A stretch of DNA of 64,000 bases from an uncultured Muribaculaceae bacterium (GTDB lineage: Bacteria; Bacteroidota; Bacteroidia; Bacteroidales; Muribaculaceae), in the NCBI GenBank assembly GCA_910578385.1, contig CAJTQV010000010.1:1-64000 (forward strand), given 5' to 3'. This document shows, piece by piece, positions 40,238 to 49,606 of the stretch; position 1 is the first letter of the stretch, and each line of letters opens with the position of its first letter. A model generated the notes under the pieces. It was not told the DNA's origin. It worked only from the letters and a program-made list of their open reading frames with translations, and made no database searches. The translations under genes were made by a program, and so were the position numbers.

Positions 40238-41290
40238 ATGAGACAGAAGAGATTGATACGGGCTGTGCTGTGGGTGGTCATGGCGGTCGTGCTGACAGGA
40301 TGTGTGAAGAATGAATTCAAGGTCACATTCAATGTCGGTGCCGACGTGAACCGTACCTATACGCTGGTGTACTATGCCTCCGACCGGACTAAAGGGCGTC
40401 TGGTGGAGAGTGTGGTCAACCTTCAGAAAGGTAATGGCGAGATGCCAGGCATGATTGTCAATCCATGTCTTGTCTATCTGTCTGCGAGCGGTGGTAAGTC
40501 ACCGCAGACGGTGTTCTATGTTGAGAGAGGCGACGAGATCAGCGTGACCGGAAGCGGTTCGGATCCGGTCGGCTGGAAAATCAGCGGCAACAAGATAACC
40601 GACGCGCTGACCGGTTGGCGGCTTGCCAACAAAGCCGCTATAGAGGAGGCACGCAAAGAGGGTGGGGCTGCGGCGGTCAATTCGGCTGTAGCTGCATATG
40701 TGAAGGCTCATCCGGAGGATCCGGTATCGACGCTGCTGATGTTATGTTACTTTGACCGCCGTGCCGACGAGGCTCTTTTCCGCCGGACATGGGCATTACT
40801 GAAGGGAGAGGCTGCCGAGGCGAAGTGGAAGGAGCTGACATCGCGGAGCGACATGCTCGCGGATGTGCCGTCGGATGACAAGTTGCCTGCGCGAATGGTG
40901 CTCAACACGATAGCCACAGGATGCGACACGATTGTGACAGGCCGCGTACCGATGATAATCTACTTTGCCAAGAACAATGTGGAGAGCTACAGCAACGACA
41001 TCGACACGCTGCGGCAGCTGACACGGGAGTATCGAGACTCGGCACGCCGCATCATAGCTGACATAAGCCTTGAACCGGATTCGTCGGCACGCTGGTACAC
41101 TGCGCGTGGCGATTCGCTCCGCGATGCTGTGCGGGGATGGATGCCATTAGGCGTGAGCGATTCATTGGCCAAGGCGATGGGGGTGTCGCGTGTGCCATAC
41201 GTGATTGTGGCCGGACGCGGGGGAGCGGTGCTCTACCGTGGAGATGACATGAAAACAGCCGCCGGGAAATTCCGGGGGGCGATGAAATAA
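40238..41290 (+). CDS. Lipoprotein, DUF4369-like N-terminus and thioredoxin-like C-terminus without CxxC
   Basis: A 350-residue lipoprotein with signal MRQKRLIRAVLWVVMAVVLT and lipobox VLTGC. Residues about 30-110 look like the DUF4369-type beta domain that precedes thioredoxin-like proteins in Bacteroidetes (TYTLVYYASDRTKG, FYVERGDEISVTGSG). The C-terminal segment (DSLAKAMGVSRVPYVIVAGR and the following GGAVLYRGDD) keeps the thioredoxin cis-Pro loop (RVPYVIV), but the usual WC-x-x-C is absent: VPMIIYFAKNNVESYSND stands where it should be. It therefore is unlikely to be a thiol oxidoreductase. It sits between manC and yifB with gaps of 15 and 11 bp. Confidence 0.65.
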   Translation: MRQKRLIRAVLWVVMAVVLTGCVKNEFKVTFNVGADVNRTYTLVYYASDRTKGRLVESVVNLQKGNGEMPGMIVNPCLVYLSASGGKSPQTVFYVERGDEISVTGSGSDPVGWKISGNKITDALTGWRLANKAAIEEARKEGGAAAVNSAVAAYVKAHPEDPVSTLLMLCYFDRRADEALFRRTWALLKGEAAEAKWKELTSRSDMLADVPSDDKLPARMVLNTIATGCDTIVTGRVPMIIYFAKNNVESYSNDIDTLRQLTREYRDSARRIIADISLEPDSSARWYTARGDSLRDAVRGWMPLGVSDSLAKAMGVSRVPYVIVAGRGGAVLYRGDDMKTAAGKFRGAMK

Positions 41291-41301
41291 ACTGACCAGA
41301 G

Positions 41302-42900
41302 ATGCTGACAAAAGTATATTCCGCCGCGATACATGGCATAGACGCATTCCCGGTCACGATAGAGACCGTGGTCGAGAACGGCTCGCAATTCAACATTGTG
41401 GGCATGGCCGACACTGCGGTCAAAGAGAGCCAGCTGCGCATACAGTCGGCCATGAAGAGTTGCGGGTTCATGTTCCCGCATTTCCGCACGACCATCAACC
41501 TCGCTCCTGCCGACGTGAAGAAAGAGGGGGCGTCGTATGACCTGCCGATCGCTATCGGACTGCTGTCGGCAGGAGAGTCGGTCAAGTGTGACAACCTTCA
41601 CGAGTACATGATCACCGGAGAACTGAGTCTCGACGGGTCGGTGCTTCCGGTGAAAGGTGTGCTGCCGATGGCTGTCAAGGCCCGCGAGATGGGGCTGAAG
41701 CGGCTGATAGTGCCCGAGGCGAATGTCACGGAGGCTGCGGTCGTGAACCGCATAGAGGTCTTCGGGGTGCGCACCTTGGGTGATGTGGTGGGAATACTTG
41801 AAGGGAAGAGCGACATAGAGCCTACGCGGATAAACACCCGCGAGCTGTTCGCGGCCGACAGTGCCTCGTTTGACTTCGACTTCTCGGAAGTGAAAGGTCA
41901 GGAGACGGTGAAGAGGGCGTTCGAGGTGGCATGTGCCGGAGCGCACAACATACTGATGGTCGGCCCTCCCGGAGCCGGAAAATCTATGATGGCCAAACGG
42001 TTGCCGTCGATACTCCCTCCGCTCGGCATGGGCGAGGCATTGGAGACCACAAAGATACACTCTGTGGCCGGAAAGCTGACACGCGGCTCGATGCTGATGA
42101 CGCGCCGGCCCTTCCGCACGCCGCACCATACGGTGTCGCCCGTGGCATTGGTCGGAGGTGGCATGAGCCCTATGCCGGGTGAGATCTCGCTTGCTCACAA
42201 CGGAGTTTTATTTCTCGATGAGTTTCCTGAGTTCCCGAGGCAGGTACTTGAGGTGCTGCGTCAGCCGATAGAGGACAGGGTGATAACCGTGAGCCGTGCG
42301 AAATACACGGTTGATTATCCAGCGAGCTTCATGCTGGTGGCGTCGATGAATCCGTGCCCGTGCGGTTACTACGGGCATCCGACCAAGCGGTGCACATGTG
42401 CTCCGGGTCAGGTGTCGAAATACATGAACAAGATTTCCGGCCCGCTTCTTGACCGCATAGACCTTCAGGTGGAGATAGAGCCGGTGGCGTTTGACGCGAT
42501 GGCCGACCGTAATCCCGGGGAGAGTTCGGAGGCGATACGTGCGCGGGTCATGGCAGCGCGGGCAGTGCAGCAGGAGCGATACAGGAATGTTCCGGGTGTG
42601 TACAGCAACGCGCAGATGAACTCGCGGTTGTTGCACGAGCACGCATGGCCCGACGCGGAGGGATTGAAGAAACTTAAGGAACGGATGACGCGGCTGAACA
42701 TGTCGGCGCGGGCGTTCGACCGGATACTACGCGTGGCGCGGACGATAGCCGACCTCGACTACGCGTGCAGGGTAAAGGAGGACGGCACTCCGCAATACAC
42801 CCCGGCCGAGGCAGCTCCGCTGCCGGTGCTTGTGAGCCACATAGCCGAGGCCATCGGCTACCGGAGCCTAGACCGCGCCACCTATGGCCAGACCTTTTGA
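41302..42900 (+). CDS. yifB: YifB/ComM family Mg-chelatase-like AAA+ ATPase
   Basis: A 532-residue ATPase of the ComM/YifB family; ComM is known to act as a branch-migration helicase that helps DNA integration during transformation. N-terminal Lon-like domain: VVENGSQFNIVGMADTAVKE, NLAPADVKKEGASYDLPIAI. AAA+ core: Walker A VGPPGAGKSMMAKRLPS near residue 220, Walker B GVLFLDEFPEF near 300, and FMLVASMNPCPCGYYGHPTK with the cysteine cluster. The C-terminal Mg-chelatase segment has LNMSARAFDRILRVARTIAD. The membrane-protein array begins 12 bp later. Confidence 0.93.
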   Translation: MLTKVYSAAIHGIDAFPVTIETVVENGSQFNIVGMADTAVKESQLRIQSAMKSCGFMFPHFRTTINLAPADVKKEGASYDLPIAIGLLSAGESVKCDNLHEYMITGELSLDGSVLPVKGVLPMAVKAREMGLKRLIVPEANVTEAAVVNRIEVFGVRTLGDVVGILEGKSDIEPTRINTRELFAADSASFDFDFSEVKGQETVKRAFEVACAGAHNILMVGPPGAGKSMMAKRLPSILPPLGMGEALETTKIHSVAGKLTRGSMLMTRRPFRTPHHTVSPVALVGGGMSPMPGEISLAHNGVLFLDEFPEFPRQVLEVLRQPIEDRVITVSRAKYTVDYPASFMLVASMNPCPCGYYGHPTKRCTCAPGQVSKYMNKISGPLLDRIDLQVEIEPVAFDAMADRNPGESSEAIRARVMAARAVQQERYRNVPGVYSNAQMNSRLLHEHAWPDAEGLKKLKERMTRLNMSARAFDRILRVARTIADLDYACRVKEDGTPQYTPAEAAPLPVLVSHIAEAIGYRSLDRATYGQTF

Positions 42901-42912
42901 GAATCAGACTTG

Positions 42913-44622
42913 ATGAACGGATATGGGAATAACAATGACAAGACCCGTGTGGAAAGCAGCAGCTTTCTGCACAGGGTGTATGCCTGTCTGGAGCCATATC
43001 TTGTCTGGAACACTCTGTGGATTCTTCTTTTTTGCGTCGGCTTAGGCTACTTCCTGATAGCGATGCCTAAAGGGCTCGATGATTATTGGTTTCTGGAGAA
43101 ATTCTGTCCGTGGCTCACGGAACATGGATATATGTTTCCGGAGAACGGAGTTAATCTTTTCAAGACTGGCATGCCATGGACAGAGATTATTGAGACATGG
43201 AAATACAGGACTTCATATGATAACGCCCGTCTTGGGAACCTGTTGGTCATGTTCTTTCTTCTGCTTCCCAAGTGGGTCGGTTCAGGACTTGCGTTTCTAT
43301 CGTGGCTTTATGTCATGTACGGAAGCATCCGGCTGACCGGTATTGACTGGAGGAAATCGCCGCTGATACCGGTGGCACTGTTTCTGTGGACATTCTTCAT
43401 ACCCTGGCGTAACGGAATGTCAACGCTGGTATACCAGTTCAATTATGTCCTGCCGTCGGCTTTAGGTGTATTTTTGCTTGTAAGGTTATTCATTAACCCT
43501 GAATCAAAGAGGGGCAATTGGCAACTGTGCGGTTTGTTTGCCGTAGCATTTCTGACGGGATGGTGGCATGAGGGATTCAGTGTCCCTATTCTTGCCGGGC
43601 TTGTCGCCGTCATGGTGTTGTTCCGGAAATGCAGGACGAGGAGTTTCTACTGCGTTTGTATCGGACTCGTTGCCGGGCTGTCGATAATGTTGCTGGCACC
43701 ATCCATGCATGCCAGAATGAGGATAGTTGTTTCGGGCAAGGACCTTGTATCCATATCACGCCTCTATGAATTCTGCGTAAACATATTATATGTGACGTTT
43801 GTGTGTCTGGCTGTTGTGAGTTTGAGAAAACTGAGGTCAGGAGTCATGCGGGGTAGGAATCCGTTGCTTATATTTATGCTTGTAAGCGGATTCATTCCCA
43901 TTCTGATCATGATAAGGACATATTCAGAATCGCGGGTAACGTGGTGGTCGCACTGTATGGCAGTAGCGGGTATTATCATGTTGCTGCGGTATTGTTATGA
44001 CAGGACATGGGTGACTTATAGATTGAAATCAATTATCGTGGCGTCAGTATGTATAGTGCTCTTTGGTCTGCATTTGGGATATAATATGTATTATGTCACG
44101 TTGAACCGGAATGATATGCTCGGTGCCGAGGCAGCCTATGCGGAGAATCCGGGTGAAGCATATTTCGGTAATGTGAAGACCTGCTCATTTCTGCCGCTCA
44201 TAATGCTTAACATGCCCGATGCGTTTGCCTATACTACAACCCCGCTGATTATCAACAGGTATCTGAAAGATGGAGAAAAACCATTCTGCATGATTCCGAA
44301 AGAACTCGAATATGTGACAGAAAAATCCGGACGGGTTCTGGCCGGAAATGGGAATCCGTATAATATAATGGAGTATGAAGGCCGATTATTCATGTCTGTG
44401 TCGGACGACAAGCAGGTTATCCCGATGCTTGCGAGTCTTGAGGCAGATTATGGGTTCGGCTATAAACAGTACAAGGTATTCTATTTTCCCTATGTGTCAA
44501 GAGCTGACGGCCGGCAATATTACTGGATATATATTTGTGGAAATTGGGTTGTCCAGCACTTTTATGAAGTTAAAGGAGTGCGGCGGCTCCAGATGACAGA
44601 TCCGCTGGCAAATGATATTTGA
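42913..44622 (+). CDS. Polytopic membrane protein, array member 1 (GT-C-like, unknown function)
   Basis: First of seven tandem paralogues. 569 residues from the ATG at 42913. A first membrane helix (WILLFCVGLGYFLIAMP) is followed by MPKGLDDYWFL with Asp56-Asp57, then DNARLGN, LLPKWVGSG, GIDWRKSPLIPV, IPWRNGMST, VYQFNYVLPSA and GWWHEGFSVPI with His219-Glu220; about ten hydrophobic segments in total. A soluble C-terminal region of about 130 residues (MIPKELEYVTEKSG ... DGRQYYWIYICGNW) closes it. An acidic pair just after the first helix is typical of GT-C glycosyltransferases, and the layout recalls DUF6056, but I cannot confirm either. With members 3 and 4 it forms one subgroup (APS motif after the WHEG helix). 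Confidence 0.8.
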   Translation: MNGYGNNNDKTRVESSSFLHRVYACLEPYLVWNTLWILLFCVGLGYFLIAMPKGLDDYWFLEKFCPWLTEHGYMFPENGVNLFKTGMPWTEIIETWKYRTSYDNARLGNLLVMFFLLLPKWVGSGLAFLSWLYVMYGSIRLTGIDWRKSPLIPVALFLWTFFIPWRNGMSTLVYQFNYVLPSALGVFLLVRLFINPESKRGNWQLCGLFAVAFLTGWWHEGFSVPILAGLVAVMVLFRKCRTRSFYCVCIGLVAGLSIMLLAPSMHARMRIVVSGKDLVSISRLYEFCVNILYVTFVCLAVVSLRKLRSGVMRGRNPLLIFMLVSGFIPILIMIRTYSESRVTWWSHCMAVAGIIMLLRYCYDRTWVTYRLKSIIVASVCIVLFGLHLGYNMYYVTLNRNDMLGAEAAYAENPGEAYFGNVKTCSFLPLIMLNMPDAFAYTTTPLIINRYLKDGEKPFCMIPKELEYVTEKSGRVLAGNGNPYNIMEYEGRLFMSVSDDKQVIPMLASLEADYGFGYKQYKVFYFPYVSRADGRQYYWIYICGNWVVQHFYEVKGVRRLQMTDPLANDI

Positions 44623-44627
44623 AAACG

Positions 44628-46268
44628 ATGGTCAACAAGATAGGTAATGTAAAGTGGCTTGACAAGTTGCTGTGCCGTAATTTCCTATGGCTGGTGCTGT
44701 TTTTTATCGGCCTTGGGATACTGTTGATTGTCATGCCCAAGTATACGGATGATTACTGGTATATGGTGCATCTCAGGCCATGGTTTGAGTCTCAGGGTCT
44801 CACCAGTCCTGCGGAAGGAGGCAATATATTTAAGGCGGGTATTCCTTGGGATGGAATATGGACGACCTGGGTTGAACGCTATTACACCGACAATATAAGG
44901 CTTGGCAATTTAATAGTGCCTTTCTTCCTGATGTTGCCTAAATGGGTAGGCTCGGTGCTGATGACTTTATGCTGGATTTATACGGTCTTCGCAAGTTTCA
45001 GATTGGCGGGTATTGATTGGACTAAATCCCGATTGGTTCCGTTGTGTCTGTTTCTATGGACCTTCTGTATTCCTTGGGAAGAGGATATGGGATGTCTGGA
45101 CTATCAATTCAATTATCTTTTATCCACGTTCTTAGGAATGCTGCTCCTTGGGAGACTCGTTAGAGATAAGTCAGCGCCCGGAGTAGCACTAGAAATCTGT
45201 TATTTACTCTTAGGTTTTGTGGTCGGGATGTCACATGAAGGGATAGGAGTGCCTTTTGTCTGCGGTATTGTGGCAATGCTGTTATTTTTCCGGTCATGCA
45301 GAAGGATTGAAATGGTTATGTCGTTGATTGGTCTGCTAATTGCCATTAGTCTTTTGTTGACGATACCGGGTATGAGTTTCAGGGTAGGTTATACCGTGGA
45401 GCTTAAGCCACTTTCCAGTTATGGATTCATAATGAATATAAATGTACTGACGTTTTTATTTTTTATATCATTGTGTATTTACCGCATCCTGCGGAATGGA
45501 GTGAAGGCCGCAATTAAGAATCGGGACAAAATTCTTGTTTTTGCAATTGTAAGTTCCTTTGTCTCATGCGCTATATGGCTAAGTACGGATGCCGGGGCGA
45601 GAAGCGGTATCTGGATGGAACTGATGTCGGTAGTGGGAATTGTAAGAATACTTCACCGTTGGTGTGGAATAAAAAATGCCTGGCAATGTAAGGGAATTAA
45701 AGTACTGTCAGCATTGTTATTGGTGGCAGTATATCTACATCTTGCGTATGTGGATGTTTATGTGGTAAGATTCCGGACATCGTTTGATAAAATGGTATCG
45801 TGGTTTATTACCGAGGGGGAAAATTCATTTTTCGGAGACTACAAGTCATTAGGTACACGGCCGGCTATATGCGGCTACCTGCCACCCTACGGATTTTATT
45901 TATTCAATACCCGCTATTTCAATCAATATTATGGGGTTGATATTAAAAACCGCAGGAAATATGCAGTCATTGTTCCTGAGGAGCTGCGTATGGTTTCGGA
46001 TAATTCCGGAGTTGAGGTTGAAGGAGGTTCGGGTGTCAGGGAATTATCCGGGAACTATTTTGTAAAGGATGTCAGGAATGGCTATATTGAAACAGATGTC
46101 AAGATGGTCATACCTGTATCTTTTGATTATGGATTCGGATATTCAGACGGTCACTGTTGGAAAGTGCCGTTCCGTTCTGAGAAAGATGGCGAATGGTACC
46201 TGTGGCTCATTCCTTACCGGGGATGGTATGTGTCTCATTTTATGGATTTGAAGGGATTGAAACTATAA
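44628..46268 (+). CDS. Polytopic membrane protein, array member 2
   Basis: 546 residues from the ATG at 44628; a TTG at 44619 overlaps the stop of member 1 and would add three residues. Motifs match the family: MPKYTDDYWYM (Asp41-Asp42), DNIRLGN, LPKWVGS, GIDWTKSRLVPL, DYQFNYLLS and GMSHEGIGVPF. It belongs to the second subgroup (members 2, 5, 6, 7), marked by a PGM motif after the HE helix (TIPGMSFRVGY). The C-terminal soluble domain is complete (VPEELRMVSDNSG ... GYSDGHCWKVPFRSEKDG) and ends HFMDLKGLKL, a sequence echoed in the wreckage after member 3. Base composition is clearly more AT-rich than in yifB. Confidence 0.8.
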   Translation: MVNKIGNVKWLDKLLCRNFLWLVLFFIGLGILLIVMPKYTDDYWYMVHLRPWFESQGLTSPAEGGNIFKAGIPWDGIWTTWVERYYTDNIRLGNLIVPFFLMLPKWVGSVLMTLCWIYTVFASFRLAGIDWTKSRLVPLCLFLWTFCIPWEEDMGCLDYQFNYLLSTFLGMLLLGRLVRDKSAPGVALEICYLLLGFVVGMSHEGIGVPFVCGIVAMLLFFRSCRRIEMVMSLIGLLIAISLLLTIPGMSFRVGYTVELKPLSSYGFIMNINVLTFLFFISLCIYRILRNGVKAAIKNRDKILVFAIVSSFVSCAIWLSTDAGARSGIWMELMSVVGIVRILHRWCGIKNAWQCKGIKVLSALLLVAVYLHLAYVDVYVVRFRTSFDKMVSWFITEGENSFFGDYKSLGTRPAICGYLPPYGFYLFNTRYFNQYYGVDIKNRRKYAVIVPEELRMVSDNSGVEVEGGSGVRELSGNYFVKDVRNGYIETDVKMVIPVSFDYGFGYSDGHCWKVPFRSEKDGEWYLWLIPYRGWYVSHFMDLKGLKL

Positions 46269-46358
46269 TCCGGATATGATATTCGGATGATATTAAATTG
46301 AGAGAAATTGGAAGTGTCTGCTTGGGTAAGAAATAGAAAAGATATAGACAAACATGTC

Positions 46359-47756
46359 ATGCGGGAAAGGCTTACCGGTCCATGCTATTGGAACATTCTG
46401 TGGCTGTTCCTATATTTTGCGGGAATTGGGTTCTTTTTAATATTTACGCCTAAATACAACGATGATCATTGGTTTCTGTCGGAAATGGGAGATTGGTTTC
46501 TTAACAGGGATGTGTTCTATATAACGGATGGAGTCAATCCTTTTGAAAAAGGGATGCCATGGCAGGAGATAATCGAGACAATACACTATCATTATGCCTG
46601 TGATAACGCGCGCATCGGGAATATGGTAGTAATGCCCTTCCTTATAATGCCAAAATGGATCGGATCATCAATCTGTTGCCTGGCATGGATTTATGCAGTA
46701 TTGCAGTGTCTTGCTTTAGCTAAAATTGATTATAAGAAATCTCCTCTTCTACCGATAGCTATCGGCTTATGGTACTTCGGAGTTCCATGGCAGAATCATA
46801 TGGGAGGGCTGGTATTTCAGTTCAATTATTTGATTCCAAGTGCAATTGGAATCTATATTGTAAGGAAATTGAATACATGGACTGCAAAGAAATCAAGGCT
46901 TCAGTGTCTTGAAATATTTCTTTTGTCAGTAATATTGGGTGCATGGCATGAGGGGTTTGCTTTGCCAATCATAGCAGGAATCGTGATGGTCATGATATGT
47001 TATAAGCAGAGCCGTAACCGCTTATATTGTATTGCGTTTGCCGGCATGCTTGCTGGGGTGTCACTGATAGTGCTCGCACCGAGTTTCAGTGTCAGGACCG
47101 GGCAACTCAATCTCTATTACATGGCAAGTTTATGGGATATGGTCAAGCGTTTTGGTAAAATAACGCTATACTATCATTCGTTGATATTGGTTCTTATTTT
47201 TCTGGAAATTGTGTTGTACAGGGTAAGAGGTTCCATAGTGTTCCGGAATAACCGATTGCTCCTGTTCATTACGGCAAGTGCAATAGCATCAATATTTGTT
47301 TCATTTGCAACCACTGGTTCCGAACGTTCCGGCTGGTGGTGTGATCTGATTGTTCCTGTAGGGATTCTTATATCTTTGCGAGAAGTCGGTTGGCCCGGTA
47401 AAAAGTATAGCCTTATAGGCATAACAGTTTGTGTGGTCATTGGCTGTTTGTCTATATTTTCATTATTGCTTACAGATTATTATACAGTCCGTAATGTGCG
47501 GGAATGCCGAAAGGTGATATCAGAATGTATCAAAACAAACAAATTTCAGGTATATAATGATTGGTTTGTAAGATTTGATGCACCTTTGGCTTGGTTTACC
47601 AAAATAGACAGGTATTTACGAGGATGGCAATATTTGTTACCCCCTTGTAGCCATAATAAATACGGAATAATAAACAACACCGGTTATATAAATATTGTGC
47701 CGGAATCACTGCGAGATATAACGGTTGATTCCGGAACTGAACTTGTCGGGGAGTAA
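46359..47756 (+). CDS. Polytopic membrane protein, array member 3, C-terminal domain lost by frameshift
   Basis: 465 residues from the ATG at 46359 (MRERLTGPCYWNILWL); the frame is open back to a TTG at 46308. First-subgroup motifs: TPKYNDDHWFL, DNARIGN, MPKWIGSS, KIDYKKSPLLPI, FQFNYLIPSA, GAWHEGFALPI and VLAPSFSVRTGQLNLYY. The protein stops soon after IVPESLRDITVDSG, where intact paralogues continue for about 80 residues. The missing part can be read in other frames downstream (see 47757-48079). The membrane core is whole, so a shortened protein may still be made. Confidence 0.75.
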   Translation: MRERLTGPCYWNILWLFLYFAGIGFFLIFTPKYNDDHWFLSEMGDWFLNRDVFYITDGVNPFEKGMPWQEIIETIHYHYACDNARIGNMVVMPFLIMPKWIGSSICCLAWIYAVLQCLALAKIDYKKSPLLPIAIGLWYFGVPWQNHMGGLVFQFNYLIPSAIGIYIVRKLNTWTAKKSRLQCLEIFLLSVILGAWHEGFALPIIAGIVMVMICYKQSRNRLYCIAFAGMLAGVSLIVLAPSFSVRTGQLNLYYMASLWDMVKRFGKITLYYHSLILVLIFLEIVLYRVRGSIVFRNNRLLLFITASAIASIFVSFATTGSERSGWWCDLIVPVGILISLREVGWPGKKYSLIGITVCVVIGCLSIFSLLLTDYYTVRNVRECRKVISECIKTNKFQVYNDWFVRFDAPLAWFTKIDRYLRGWQYLLPPCSHNKYGIINNTGYINIVPESLRDITVDSGTELVGE

Positions 47757-48079
47757 GGAGAAGATACTCAATGGTTTGTATTATATGAATGCTTCTGATT
47801 TGAATACGCTTGATCCTGAAGGACGTGGAGATGTATATTATTCCGAAACTATTGACTTTATATATGTGGTTAAAAGAGAGATAGAAGTTGTGCTGGTACC
47901 CTTTGTTGCTGAAAGAGACAGCGCAAGATATGTCTATGGAAAAATTCAAGGAAGAGAGCTGGAGGAAAATATAGGAAAAGTAAGGGGAATCGGGAAGATA
48001 AGAAAAGAAAGACAATGAATATATGCACTTTTTTACGTCGGTAATTATGGATTTGAAGGGATTGAAACTTGATATGTAA
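47757..48079 (+). pseudogene. Frameshifted remnant of the member-3 C-terminal domain
   Basis: The frame open at 47725-48018 reads SGSKEKILNGLYYMNAS and continues like the paralogues' LSGFYF C-terminal domain. A third frame from 48026 gives HFFTSVIMDLKGLKLDM, matching the HFMDLKGLKL end of member 2. Two frame changes are thus needed to rebuild the domain. The nucleotide sequence around 48045-48075 closely resembles the end of member 2 (46240-46270), which points to recent duplication. No separate gene is supported in this 366-bp gap. Confidence 0.7.
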
Positions 48080-48122
48080 TCCGGGTAAGGATATGTATAT
48101 GAAATTAAATTGAGAGGTATAA

Positions 48123-49568
48123 GTGGTGTCAACTTGTGTAAAAAATAGAAAGGATAGATATAGGCTGAGCAAGCGAGATGGAATTGCCTGTTCGTATCAT
48201 TTGAGCATTTTATGGTTGTCTCTATATTTTGTGGGTATAAGTTTCTTCCTTATCGTCACTCCAAAATATGCTGATGACCAATGGTATCTGAGCAATCTTG
48301 GGGATTGGTTGCTGAACAGGGATGTATTTTTTATCACCGATGGCATCAATCCATTCAAGGTAGAGATGCCGTGGAAGGAGATGGCTGATACAATATGTTT
48401 CCATTATGAGCATGATACCGCGCGTATCGGGAATATGATTGTAATGCAGTTCCTGCTTCTTCCGAAATGGATCGGTTCCGGATTATGCAGCATGGCTTGG
48501 ATTTATGCTGTCTGCATTGGGTTGAAGATATCTGATGTCGATTGGCGGAACTCCCCGTTGGTTCTCGTGGCAGTGGCATTATGGTATTTCGGGATGCCGT
48601 GGCCGACTCATCTTGGTGGGCTTGTCCATCAGTTCAATTATCTGATACCAAGTGCAATTGCGATGTATCTGCTGATGATATTGAAAAACCGGCAAAAACA
48701 GGGTGGACATATCGCTGCTGTTGTATTTGTGTTATCAATAATTCTGGGAGCCTGGCATGAAGGTTTTGCTTTGCCAATGGTCAGTGGACTGCTGTCAGTC
48801 ATGATATTCTATAGAGAGTGTCGGACGGCAAAGGGCATTATGGCTCTGACAGGACTTGTGATAGGAGTATTTTACATAATGACAGCACCAAGTTTGACGG
48901 AAAGAGCCTCGACGCTCAATCTATATTATCTGGCAACCCCGTGGGATATGGTTAAGCGTCTCGGAAAGATTGTAATAGTTTTTCATCCCTTGTTGTTGGT
49001 ACTGTTTGTCTTGGAAATCATATACTGCATTAAATTTAATTTCAGGCTGCTATTGCATAATAGTTTTATTGTCTTCATCACAGTCAGCGCGTGTGCGTCC
49101 ATATTATTGTCGTTTGCAACCACAGGATCCGAAAGATCCGGGTGGTGGAATGACCTGATTGTTCCGGTCGGAATCTTGTTATTGCTGCGGGAAATGAAAT
49201 GGTTGGACAACGGGCATATATTTATCAATAAATTGATTTGTTGGGTGATAGGTACACTGACAGTAGCCTCATTGTTGCTGACAGACATCTATACAGTGCG
49301 AATAGCAAGGGAATGTCGTAATGTCATTTCCGAATGTGTGGAACATAAGAGATTTGTGATCTACAACGACTGGCTGTCAGAATTTGATGCCCCTCTGGTA
49401 TGGTTCACAAAGATAGATACATACCATGTAGGGTGGGAATTCCTGCTCCCTCCATGCGAGAATAATAAATATGGTCTCCGGAATCCATCCGGATCCATAC
49501 GGGTGCTTCCGGAATCCGCACGTCGTGATGAAAATGACAGTGCCGGCATTTCTAATGAAGACTCATAG
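48123..49568 (+). CDS. Polytopic membrane protein, array member 4, lacking the C-terminal domain
   Basis: 481 residues; no suitable ATG is present, so GTG at 48123 or 48126 is the likely start. First-subgroup motifs: TPKYADDQWYL (Asp-Asp kept, Tyr replaced by Gln), DTARIGN, LPKWIGSG, DVDWRNSPLVLV, HQFNYLIPSA, GAWHEGFALPM and TAPSLTERASTLNLYY. It ends after VLPESARRDENDSA and, unlike member 3, no remnant of the C-terminal domain is found in the 38 bp before member 5. The membrane core is intact. It is closest to member 3. Confidence 0.78.
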   Translation: MVSTCVKNRKDRYRLSKRDGIACSYHLSILWLSLYFVGISFFLIVTPKYADDQWYLSNLGDWLLNRDVFFITDGINPFKVEMPWKEMADTICFHYEHDTARIGNMIVMQFLLLPKWIGSGLCSMAWIYAVCIGLKISDVDWRNSPLVLVAVALWYFGMPWPTHLGGLVHQFNYLIPSAIAMYLLMILKNRQKQGGHIAAVVFVLSIILGAWHEGFALPMVSGLLSVMIFYRECRTAKGIMALTGLVIGVFYIMTAPSLTERASTLNLYYLATPWDMVKRLGKIVIVFHPLLLVLFVLEIIYCIKFNFRLLLHNSFIVFITVSACASILLSFATTGSERSGWWNDLIVPVGILLLLREMKWLDNGHIFINKLICWVIGTLTVASLLLTDIYTVRIARECRNVISECVEHKRFVIYNDWLSEFDAPLVWFTKIDTYHVGWEFLLPPCENNKYGLRNPSGSIRVLPESARRDENDSAGISNEDS

Positions 49569-49606
49569 TGTAATTTCAAGGAAGAATATAATAATTCGGA
49601 TGACGT

